This document shows positions 1-4,073 of a DNA stretch of 5,424 nt, in pieces (the first letter of the stretch is position 1; each line of letters begins with the position of its first letter). Source of the DNA: an uncultured Clostridia bacterium (lineage in GTDB: Bacteria; Bacillota; Clostridia; TANB77; CAG-508); assembly GCA_948852945.1 (NCBI GenBank), contig CAQPBJ010000035.1, positions 1 to 5,424 on the forward strand, written 5' to 3'. The position numbers were made by a program, and so were the translations under genes. The notes under the pieces are model-generated. The model saw only the letters and a program-made list of their open reading frames with translations, did no database searches and was not told the DNA's origin.

Positions 1-55
1 GAATAAGATTCTAAAATATAATTAGCAGCATCTTCTATACTATCCATAAAAGAAG
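1..55. repeat. Terminal direct repeat, left copy (circular-contig overlap)
   Basis: Bases 1-55 are identical to bases 5370-5424. Both copies fall inside the same minus-strand reading frame, and joining them keeps that frame open. The simplest reading is the overlap left when a circular genome of 5369 bp is assembled as a linear contig, not a biological repeat. Confidence 0.93.
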
Positions 56-155
56 GATGCCAATAAGGTTTAAGCTCTTCTGCAAATACTTTTAAAGAAG
101 AAGAAATTAAAATTAAAATTAAAATTAAAAAAGGAAATAAAATTTTTTTAAACAT
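1..155 (-). CDS. pIII-like adsorption protein, N-terminal part with signal peptide (continues at 5369 on the circle)
   Basis: This is the true 5' end of the large adhesin-like gene whose remainder lies at 4220-5424. The ATG is at 155-153, with a stop codon a few codons upstream in frame and no alternative start between them. The first 25 residues form a textbook signal peptide: a basic start (MFKKI), a hydrophobic core dominated by a (Leu-Ile)4 run at residues 10-17, and a cleavage-like end KVFA before EE. The mature protein begins about residue 26, and the ATG at 47-45 (5416 on the other copy) is residue 37, so a start there would lose the export signal. Joined across the ends the protein is 434 aa. 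It follows the 75-aa gene by 20 bp. There is almost no Shine-Dalgarno sequence ahead of the ATG, which suits a low-copy minor virion protein. Confidence 0.9.
   Translation of the reverse strand, partial: MFKKILFPFLILILILISSSLKVFAEELKPYWHPSFMDSIEDAANYILESY
104..130. repeat. 6-bp simple sequence repeat (AAAATT)n inside the signal-peptide code
   Basis: About four and a half copies of AAAATT lie in tandem. Read on the minus strand as alternating TTA and ATT codons, they encode the Leu-Ile core of the adhesin signal peptide. Gain or loss of a unit stays in frame and changes the hydrophobic core by two residues. Confidence 0.8.
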
Positions 156-175
156 AATTAAAACTTAAATTATAA

Positions 176-403
176 TTATTCTCTAATATAAAGAGAATAA
201 TTGCCATTGCACCAAAGAGAAACACCAGAAACAGTAACGTCCTTACCCTCTAAAGATTTAAATTCTAAAAACTTACTTCTAGGAACACCAACACGATACA
301 TTTTTCCACCAGAATAAATATTAAGACTATAATATTCTCTTGTACCTTCTTTCGACATTGTAGTAATACATTCTAATAATTTTCCTTTAACGATAATTTC
401 CAT
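176..403 (-). CDS. Small OB-fold-like protein, probable ssDNA-binding protein (functional analogue of phage pV)
   Basis: This 75-aa protein is built mostly of short beta-strand-like stretches: residues 1-10 (MEIIVKGKLL), 23-30 (EYYSLNIY), 34-40 (KMYRVGV), 54-61 (KDVTVSGV) and 69-74. They are separated by glycine-rich turns, with exposed Tyr, Phe, Trp and Lys/Arg. This pattern fits a minimal OB fold, and the size is close to filamentous-phage ssDNA-binding proteins (pV of Ff phages is 87 aa). Such proteins coat new virion strands and hold them for assembly. The ATG at 403 has a good ribosome site (GAGGTG, 6 nt away) and a promoter at 471-443. It is the first gene of the structural operon, 20 bp before the adhesin start. 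The fold is inferred from sequence texture, not from a diagnostic motif; a small regulator is the main alternative. Confidence 0.6.
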   Translation of the reverse strand: MEIIVKGKLLECITTMSKEGTREYYSLNIYSGGKMYRVGVPRSKFLEFKSLEGKDVTVSGVSLWCNGNYSLYIRE

Positions 404-442
404 AAAAACACCTCGATTTACATATTTTTTAATTACAAAAAT

Positions 443-471
443 ATAATATCACTTTTTGAACAAACTTGCAA
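443..471 (-). promoter_or_regulatory. Promoter of the structural operon
   Basis: On the minus strand, TTGCAA (471-466) and TATTAT (448-443) are separated by exactly 17 bp and match the sigma-70/sigma-A boxes at 4/6 and 5/6. The start codon at 403 lies about 40 bp downstream of the -10 box. The -35 box touches the first unit of the tandem repeat array (470-525), so a protein bound there should affect this promoter. Confidence 0.65.
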
Positions 472-525
472 TATTTTACTAGTAATATTTTACTAGTAAT
501 ATTTTGCTAGTAATATTTTACTAGT
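470..525. repeat. Four tandem 14-bp repeats, probable operator array of the XRE regulator
   Basis: Units at 470-483, 484-497, 498-511 and 512-525 read AATATTTTACTAGT; the only change is A to G in the third (TTTTGCTAGT). Units 1, 2 and 4 form the palindrome TACTAGTA at the junction with the following bases. The array lies between divergent genes, abuts the -35 box of the leftward promoter and covers the likely -35 region of the rightward XRE promoter. It is therefore well placed to control both. Binding by the adjacent XRE protein is inferred. Confidence 0.8.
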
Positions 526-543
526 AATAAATGTCTATATAAT
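516..543 (+). promoter_or_regulatory. Probable promoter of the XRE regulator gene
   Basis: A perfect TATAAT is at 538-543. The best -35 candidate is TTTTAC at 516-521, 16 bp upstream and inside the fourth tandem repeat. The -35 match is weak, so the promoter may depend on a bound protein or be inherently weak. The leader to the ATG at 599 is about 50 bp of A-rich sequence. Confidence 0.5.
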
Positions 544-598
544 TTTTAACAATTTAAAAATAAAATAAAAAATATAAAAAAAAGAAAAAGGTGAAAAA

Positions 599-787
599 AT
601 GATAAAATACTATAGAGAAAGAAAAGGATTAACACAACAAGAACTGGCAGAAAAAATAGAAGTGTCATACAAAACAATGTACAATATAGAAAAAAGAAAT
701 AATACAGATGTTAGAACAGCAATTAAAATAGCAAAAGAATTAGAAACACCAATTGAAATAATATTTGCAAAAGAAAAAAAGGAGTAA
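599..787 (+). CDS. XRE/Cro-type helix-turn-helix regulator (62 aa)
   Basis: This is a minimal HTH_3 (XRE family) DNA-binding domain with nothing else attached. The helix-turn-helix is clear: LTQQELAEKI at residues 11-20 and VSYKTMYNIEK at 22-32, followed by the capping helices of the fold around 38-57. Proteins of this type act as dimeric repressors, and sometimes activators, in phages and plasmids. The ATG is chosen for its Shine-Dalgarno site (AAAGGTG, 5 nt away). It is the only gene on the plus strand. It diverges from the 75-aa gene across the four 14-bp repeats and converges on rep, with 19 bp between the two stop codons. That position suggests it controls the structural operon and itself. 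Whether it represses virion production or activates it cannot be read from sequence. Confidence 0.9.
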   Translation: MIKYYRERKGLTQQELAEKIEVSYKTMYNIEKRNNTDVRTAIKIAKELETPIEIIFAKEKKE

Positions 788-800
788 AAACCCCTTTTAA
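775..800. terminator. Bidirectional terminator between convergent xre-like gene and rep
   Basis: Arms AAAAGG (777-782) and CCTTTT (793-798) enclose a short loop and overlap the end of the XRE gene. Read leftwards from rep, the hairpin runs into a strong T tract (CCTTTTTTTTCTTTT). Read rightwards, it is followed by TTTTAAAAATTATT, a weaker tail. It should stop both convergent transcripts. Confidence 0.6.
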
Positions 801-806
801 AAATTA

Positions 807-1898
807 TTATTTTATGTTATTATCTATAGGACGATTAAAACGCGATACTTTTTTATAATTACGATAAGTAGTTATTAACTCATTAATCTCGTAAGTTAGC
901 AGGCTTACGGGATTTTCTTTTTCGATTAATTCTAATTCTTGTACTTCTCCGATTTCGATTTCTTCACATTGCATATTAAACAGAATACCAAAACCTTGCC
1001 TTATTCTTTTATTTTCTAATGCTTGTACTAAAGTTTTAAAAACATAATAATTTTCTATATCAGTATCTTTAAAAGTATACTTAAAAACTTCATAAATACC
1101 TGATTCATCAAGTTCTTTAAAATCTACTTCTAAATTTTTTTTACCTTTTTTAAAATATTCTTGTTTAGGATCATAAACTATATCGGTAATATTTTTAGAA
1201 GTTAATCGTTCATTGTACCAAATCATACTCCACAACTGCCCAATTTGCAAATCAACAAAAGATTTCATATTATAAGAATTTCTTTTATTAGACCACTTGC
1301 CTTCTATATGTTTATTAATTAATTTTTCACAAATATTATAATTACTAAAAACAACACAATGCAAATGAGGCTTAAAACCCTGTTCTTGATTATAAGTAAT
1401 TTCTAATACTTTAATCCCACCCTCTAATTTAATTAATCTATTAGAATAAGAAAGTTTATTATCTAAATCATAAGTATATTTCTGCATTAATTTAAGAAAA
1501 GATTTATTTAATTTATCTATAGTATTTCTCAATTGTGAAGCAGAAACTGAAGGAATAGTTAAAGTTAACATATAAGCATGATAACCTAAATCACTATACT
1601 GCTTATAAACATCTCTAAACTTATGTATAAATTTAGATATATCTAAAAGCTTACAGTTAGGACAGAATCTATTATTATTACATCTATTAACAGATTGTAA
1701 ATCCAATATTTTATTTTTCTCATACTTATCCCAATGCCAAAGATTAAGACAATCATTAATACGTTCAGACCTTTTTTTATAAATACTAAAATTTTCCTTA
1801 AACTCTTCAGACATACCATAATACCATTTAGAATATTGGTTATTATATTTTTTTTTCTTTGAATCCATTTTTTCTAAAATTTCATTTGTAAATTCCAA
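807..1898 (-). CDS. rep: Rolling-circle replication initiator (Rep_1/pC194-pUB110-like HUH endonuclease)
   Basis: This 363-aa protein nicks the double-strand origin and covalently joins the 5' end to start rolling-circle synthesis of the viral strand. The visible motifs are a cysteine cluster NRCNNNRFCPNC at residues 71-82 (with C50 nearby) that resembles the metal-binding region of Rep_1 proteins; motif 1 YMLTLTIPS at 109-117; the HUH metal-binding motif FKPHLHCVV at 175-183 (H178, H180); and motif 3 EVFKYTFK at 270-277. Y274 is the probable nicking tyrosine. E270 lies four residues before it, the same spacing recalled for the active-site Glu and Tyr of pC194 RepA. The start is a TTG at 1898-1896, six bases after an AAGGGGGG ribosome site; the first ATG is codon 11. 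A weak start may help keep Rep low. A candidate nick site lies about 55 bp upstream of the start codon. Confidence 0.92.
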   Translation of the reverse strand: MEFTNEILEKMDSKKKKYNNQYSKWYYGMSEEFKENFSIYKKRSERINDCLNLWHWDKYEKNKILDLQSVNRCNNNRFCPNCKLLDISKFIHKFRDVYKQYSDLGYHAYMLTLTIPSVSASQLRNTIDKLNKSFLKLMQKYTYDLDNKLSYSNRLIKLEGGIKVLEITYNQEQGFKPHLHCVVFSNYNICEKLINKHIEGKWSNKRNSYNMKSFVDLQIGQLWSMIWYNERLTSKNITDIVYDPKQEYFKKGKKNLEVDFKELDESGIYEVFKYTFKDTDIENYYVFKTLVQALENKRIRQGFGILFNMQCEEIEIGEVQELELIEKENPVSLLTYEINELITTYRNYKKVSRFNRPIDNNIK

Positions 1899-1949
1899 TA
1901 AAGACCCCCCTTAAAGTCGCTATTTTACTAAGAGTATAAAGATGTTTGT

Positions 1950-1972
1950 ATAGGTATCGAGAAAGAACCTAT
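1950..1972 (-). other. Candidate double-strand origin: hairpin with nick-like sequence in the loop
   Basis: Perfect 6-bp arms ATAGGT (1950-1955 on the plus strand) and ACCTAT (1967-1972) enclose an 11-nt loop. On the minus strand the loop and its edge read TCTTTCTCGATA. This resembles the pyrimidine-rich CTTGATA nick core known for pC194/pUB110-family (and phiX174) origins, with one change (CTCGATA). If cut as in that family, the nick would fall between 1958 and 1957 on the rep-sense strand. Placement just upstream of rep and in a hairpin loop fits rolling-circle origins. On the plus strand the same hairpin precedes a T-rich run, so a terminator-like reading is possible, but no plus-strand gene ends there. 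Confidence 0.5.
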
Positions 1973-2012
1973 TTTTAAGTTTTTTTCTATATTTTTTTAA
2001 CTCCCTTAAAGT

Positions 2013-2086
2013 ACCCTACCCTACTTAATAATGGCACCAAGCCCCATAAAGGGGCAAACTGTTAAGGCTTATAGAGAGAGTAGGGG
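2013..2086. other. Structured, GC-richer noncoding element upstream of rep (origin accessory or single-strand origin candidate)
   Basis: The inner hairpin GCCCC-ATAAA-GGGGC lies at 2041-2055. Outer arms CCCTACT (2019-2025) and AGTAGGG (2079-2085) can close a larger cruciform, with further short pairing (AAGCC 2039-2043 with GGCTT 2066-2070 as an alternative to the inner stem). The left side also carries the tandem TACCCTACCCTAC. CCCTTAAAGT occurs at both 1908-1917 and 2003-2012, flanking the candidate nick hairpin. Such structures suit Rep binding, complementary-strand priming or rep leader control. Which of these applies cannot be decided here. Confidence 0.5.
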
Positions 2087-2162
2087 ACAAACTCCGTAAT
2101 TAAAATTTATATTTTTTTTTAAAATGTATAAGTTATTAAAGTTTAGAGAAAAAAGACACGCG

Positions 2163-2198
2163 TTGCTCCTATGCGACCCGTTCCTCTCGCATCTGCAA
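2163..2198. other. GC-rich hairpin directly after the 89-aa gene: packaging-signal or single-strand-origin candidate
   Basis: Perfect arms ATGCGA (2171-2176) and TCGCAT (2187-2192) enclose a 10-nt loop. Outer arms TTGC (2163-2166) and GCAA (2195-2198) extend the stem across small internal bulges. The structure begins at the base after the 89-aa stop codon and is one of the most GC-rich patches of the circle. Filamentous phages need a hairpin packaging signal in their intergenic region, so this is a candidate. A terminator is less likely, because the TTTTTT run on the minus strand begins eight bases beyond the stem. Confidence 0.5.
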
Positions 2199-2468
2199 TT
2201 ATAAAATTAAATTAGATATATAACAGTCTTTAGTTCCTTGCAAGTATGTTGCAATATACATATTATTTTTATAAGTAAATACAATATCTATTAAGTTGTT
2301 ATCTACATACCTTTTAAGATAAGTTACATCTTTATCAAATAAAAGATTAATACCCATTTCATTTTGAACATAACTCATTAATTTGCCAGTATCAATAGAA
2401 AATCTATTTGAATTTAAATCATCTTCCTCTAACTGGATACTACTATATTCTGTTTCATAATTATTCAT
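2199..2468 (-). CDS. Hypothetical acidic protein (89 aa)
   Basis: I do not recognise this family. The protein opens with a polar, acidic segment (residues 5-26, including EEDD at 14-17). A possible helix follows (28-38), then alternating hydrophobic stretches at 40-51 and 59-75 (IDIVFTYKN, MYIATYL) that look like a small mixed alpha/beta domain. There is no signal peptide or membrane segment, so it is probably cytoplasmic. The ATG at 2468 has an AAGGGG ribosome site seven bases upstream and lies 21 bp after the regulator gene, so the two are very likely co-transcribed. Its end touches the GC-rich hairpin, with rep 300 bp further on. From this position a role in replication control or host interaction is possible, but nothing in the sequence proves it. 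Confidence 0.75.
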   Translation of the reverse strand: MNNYETEYSSIQLEEDDLNSNRFSIDTGKLMSYVQNEMGINLLFDKDVTYLKRYVDNNLIDIVFTYKNNMYIATYLQGTKDCYISNLIL

Positions 2469-2489
2469 ATCAATACCCCTTTTTTTTAA

Positions 2490-2783
2490 TTAATTATTAT
2501 TTTTTTCAAACTTAATTTGAAGTTTTTGCAAAATTAAAATCTGTTGATTAATAGAATAAATTTTATAAGGATCTTTACAATTCCTTTTCTCGTCCTGAAG
2601 TTTAGCAATATAAAACTCTAAAGAAGTTTTATCAGTAGTATTAACACAAAGATTATAAAAATCATTAATATAATTTCTAAACATACTAGAAATATTCTTC
2701 TCATGTAATGTTTCAACTAAATATGATGCTTTTTTCTTTTCTTCTTCACTAACACGAATAATAATATTAGAATTTTTACACAT
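2490..2783 (-). CDS. Ribbon-helix-helix-like regulator with C-terminal coiled coil (97 aa)
   Basis: Residues 6-44 follow the ribbon-helix-helix (CopG/Arc-like) layout: a strand NIIIRVS at 6-12, helix A about 13-28 beginning SEEEKKKASYLVE, a turn NISS at 30-33 and helix B about 33-44 (SMFRNYINDFYN). In the family the paired strands of a dimer read the DNA. Residues 53-95 are a lysine/glutamine-rich helical tail with heptad-like hydrophobics, likely a dimerisation or partner-binding coiled coil. The ATG at 2783 has a strong AAGGAG site seven bases upstream. A palindromic operator (2839-2863) overlaps the promoter just upstream, which points to autoregulation. By analogy with CopG of rolling-circle plasmids it may set copy number; relaxosome-type accessory proteins share this fold and are an alternative. 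Confidence 0.65.
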   Translation of the reverse strand: MCKNSNIIIRVSEEEKKKASYLVETLHEKNISSMFRNYINDFYNLCVNTTDKTSLEFYIAKLQDEKRNCKDPYKIYSINQQILILQKLQIKFEKNNN

Positions 2784-2829
2784 AATATATCTCCTTAAAA
2801 TAATTAAATTAATTACTTAACTTAAATAT

Positions 2830-2858
2830 ATTATAACATTGTATATACGTTTTGTATA
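2830..2858 (-). promoter_or_regulatory. Promoter of the regulator/89-aa operon (extended -10)
   Basis: On the minus strand TGTTATAAT (2838-2830) is a perfect extended -10 element. A partial -35 box TATACA (2858-2853) lies 17 bp upstream. The leader is short and ends in AAGGAG before the ATG at 2783. The -35 box and spacer lie within the operator at 2839-2863. Confidence 0.7.
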
Positions 2859-2863
2859 TACAA
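2839..2863. promoter_or_regulatory. Palindromic double operator, two GTATATAC sites
   Basis: Two copies of the self-complementary octamer GTATATAC (2841-2848 and 2854-2861) are set 13 bp centre to centre. With flanking TT and AA they form a perfect 10-bp inverted repeat around GTTTT. They cover the -35 and spacer of the promoter for the ribbon-helix-helix-like gene, so binding would block RNA polymerase. Tandem short palindromes are typical targets of this protein fold. Confidence 0.65.
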
Positions 2864-2867
2864 AAAT

Positions 2868-2885
2868 AAAAAATAATTATTTTTT
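2868..2885. terminator. Possible weak terminator after zot (18-bp AT-only palindrome)
   Basis: AAAAAATAA and TTATTTTTT form a perfect 18-bp palindrome just after the zot stop codon, followed on the minus strand by ATTTTTG. With no G-C pairs and no loop it would be weak, and such a palindrome can arise by chance in DNA this AT-rich. Confidence 0.3.
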
Positions 2886-2889
2886 TAAA

Positions 2890-3465
2890 TTAATTCCAAT
2901 ATTCAAATACCTTTTCCTGTAAATCTTTTCTAGTGTAGGAATCATAATATTTGAAAACATTTCTTCTATAATGTAATCTAGTAGAGAAGGGAACAAAATC
3001 AAAAACCATTTTTGGCTCTCCTTCTTTAATAGAAACGTATTTTAAAATATTTTTAGTTTTATTAAATCCTAGAATATTAAAAATAGATTTTTTTACAACT
3101 ATTATATTAGTAGCATTATCACGAACAACTGGAATAACGTCATTAAAAGAAGGAGAAACTATAATAATTTCCTTAACTTTATAATGCCTATACATAGTCA
3201 TAAATTCTACAATATTGGAAGTAATAGAATTTTTGTACATACTTCCACGTGATCCAAGACCATGACTCGCAGCTTCATCAATAAAAATTACTGCATTTTC
3301 TCCAAATTCGTATTGCATTAAATCCGTTAATTCTAATTTTTTTGCACCTTGTAAATACAAATTTGAATAAACGTTATAACCTTTATTTAAATATTTAATG
3401 CACATTTTAGCACCTTGAACAGATTTTCCTGCACCACAATCGCCAATAATTAAACTAATTCCCAT
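2890..3465 (-). CDS. zot: Zot/pI-like phage assembly ATPase, minimal form without membrane anchor
   Basis: This 191-aa P-loop ATPase belongs to the Zot family, the signature protein of filamentous phages. It powers phage extrusion at the inner face of the membrane. Walker A is GDCGAGKS at residues 8-15 and Walker B is VIFIDEA at 59-65. The SPSFNDVIPVVRDNA segment (104-118) carries the conserved arginine region, and RRNVFKYYDSY (167-177) matches the usual end of the Zot domain. The domain is complete, but the protein stops 14 residues later. The transmembrane helix and outer domain of pI (348 aa in Ff) or cholera Zot are absent, and no frameshifted remnant follows. The ATG at 3465 has an AAAGGAG site about eight bases away. 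Zot lies downstream of the coat gene behind a strong terminator, so it relies on read-through or a weak promoter in 3466-3531 that I could not define. The name reflects family history and does not imply a toxin. Confidence 0.93.
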   Translation of the reverse strand: MGISLIIGDCGAGKSVQGAKMCIKYLNKGYNVYSNLYLQGAKKLELTDLMQYEFGENAVIFIDEAASHGLGSRGSMYKNSITSNIVEFMTMYRHYKVKEIIIVSPSFNDVIPVVRDNATNIIVVKKSIFNILGFNKTKNILKYVSIKEGEPKMVFDFVPFSTRLHYRRNVFKYYDSYTRKDLQEKVFEYWN

Positions 3466-3531
3466 TTTTTGAACTCCTTTATGTAAATTTGCTAGTATGA
3501 AAGCTTATAAAAACTATAGATAACTTAAAAT

Positions 3532-3582
3532 AAAATTTATGCTCGTAAAAGGCATAAAGCCTATTTTACGAGCATAAATTTT
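3532..3582. terminator. Long hairpin terminator after the coat gene
   Basis: Nineteen paired bases (3532-3550 with 3564-3582) plus a GGC/GCC pair block (3551-3553 with 3559-3561) form a stem broken only by a 2-nt bulge at 3562-3563; the loop is ATAAA. On the minus strand the stem ends in T-rich sequence (AAATTTTATTTT). It follows the coat stop codon by about 8 bp. As after the major coat gene in Ff phages, it should end most of the abundant structural mRNA and lower zot expression. It may also protect the mRNA 3' end. Confidence 0.85.
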
Positions 3583-3590
3583 TTCTTAAA

Positions 3591-3731
3591 CTATCTAATA
3601 GCATTTTTTACAACTGCTATTCCATAGCTAGCGATACCAATTACACAACCAGTAAGCAAAATTGGATTTTCTGTAACGAAAGTTATTACCTTAGAAACTA
3701 ATCCAAGACCATCAGTCAAAACTTCTGCCAT
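3591..3731 (-). CDS. Probable major coat protein (pVIII-like), 46 aa, no signal peptide
   Basis: The layout is that of a filamentous-phage major coat protein: a slightly acidic amphipathic N-terminal helix (E3, D7, K14, E21), a hydrophobic helix from P23 to V41, and a short basic C-terminus (K42, R46) that would face the DNA. G28 and G32 form a GxxxG helix-packing motif, and ENPILL at 21-26 marks the membrane boundary. Unlike Ff pVIII there is no leader peptide, so it should insert directly into the membrane. It has the best ribosome site of the window (AAAGGAGGTG, 3748-3739), its ATG overlaps the preceding stop (TGATG), and a strong terminator follows. All three fit very high expression. Coat identity is inferred from these features and the position before zot; there is no decisive motif. 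Confidence 0.75.
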   Translation of the reverse strand: MAEVLTDGLGLVSKVITFVTENPILLTGCVIGIASYGIAVVKNAIR

Positions 3732-3889
3732 CAAAATTCACCTCCTTTATCATATCTGCCCAAGCAAAATTCCTTTAATGCTCTAAGAACATAATTAAGG
3801 GAAACAAGAGCAACCAAAAAAACTAATGTATCATAAAAAATAGAAATAGAAAATAAATTAACTATAATAGAAAAAATTAAATCTAACAT
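3731..3889 (-). CDS. Small double-membrane-segment protein (52 aa), probable minor virion or assembly protein
   Basis: Two hydrophobic stretches, residues about 2-17 (LDLIFSIIVNLFSISI) and 21-37, are separated by the polar turn FYD at 18-20. A charged tail (R38, K40 to K48) suggests a hairpin membrane protein with its C-terminus inside. I do not recognise a family. The only in-frame ATG (3889) has AGGAG about 13 bases upstream, inside the end of the previous gene, so translation probably depends on coupling across the 6-bp gap. Its last codons contain the strong ribosome site of the coat gene, and its stop overlaps the coat ATG. By size and place it could be an analogue of pVII/pIX or pVI, or a membrane partner for the anchorless Zot protein. 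Confidence 0.7.
   Translation of the reverse strand: MLDLIFSIIVNLFSISIFYDTLVFLVALVSLNYVLRALKEFCLGRYDKGGEF
3739..3748 (-). promoter_or_regulatory. Very strong ribosome binding site of the coat gene
   Basis: AAAGGAGGTG is a near-perfect anti-16S complement seven bases before the coat ATG. It lies within the last codons of the 52-aa gene. It is clearly stronger than the sites of the other structural genes, marking the coat gene as the most translated one. Confidence 0.85.
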
Positions 3890-3895
3890 TATATG

Positions 3896-4069
3896 CTATA
3901 TACTCCTAATTAAACTAAAAATGCCTTTTAAAACATAAATTGAACATATTAAAAATAATATAGCTCGTACTATAAAATCCAAATCGGGAACTATAGAAAT
4001 ATAACCATTCCCTAATTCTATAATTTGCCATTCGTGTTTCCCTATCAAATTAATAATATTTTCTACCAT
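3896..4069 (-). CDS. Small single-pass membrane protein (57 aa), probable minor virion protein
   Basis: The N-terminal half (1-30, MVENIINLIGKHEW onward) is amphipathic and mildly charged. One hydrophobic segment covers about 32-53, and the protein ends in a basic SLIRSI. No signal peptide is seen. I chose the ATG at 4069 over one seven codons earlier (4090) because AGAAGGTG precedes it at a usual distance, and the longer form would overlap the previous gene. Family unknown. The end, Y-V-L-K-G-I-F-S-L-I-R, resembles the last residues of the adhesin-like protein (V-V-R-G-V-L-K-L-I-R). It sits 4 bp after the 46-aa gene and 6 bp before the 52-aa gene, in a tightly coupled chain. Confidence 0.75.
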   Translation of the reverse strand: MVENIINLIGKHEWQIIELGNGYISIVPDLDFIVRAILFLICSIYVLKGIFSLIRSI

Positions 4070-4073
4070 TTTT

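Noticed and set aside
470..525. CRISPR-like array
   Set aside because: The units are 14 bp and directly tandem without spacers, and no cas genes are present; they fit operator iterons.
1950..1985. Plus-strand intrinsic terminator (hairpin followed by TTTTTAAGTTTTTTT)
   Set aside because: No plus-strand gene or promoter leads into it. The hairpin is more informative as an origin structure on the minus strand, though terminator activity cannot be excluded.
2124..2204. Plus-strand 26-codon frame through the GC-rich island
   Set aside because: There is no Shine-Dalgarno site, it is very short, and its sequence is explained by the hairpin; no support as a gene.
2813..2840. dif-like (XerC/XerD) attachment site in AATGTTATAATATATTTAAG
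   Set aside because: One arm and the centre loosely resemble a Firmicutes dif site, but the other arm does not match and the core is a base short. The stretch is better explained as an extended -10 promoter. No attachment site is claimed.
2890..3465. Zonula occludens toxin
   Set aside because: Only the ATPase domain shared with phage assembly protein pI is present. The C-terminal region linked to toxin activity in Vibrio Zot is missing.
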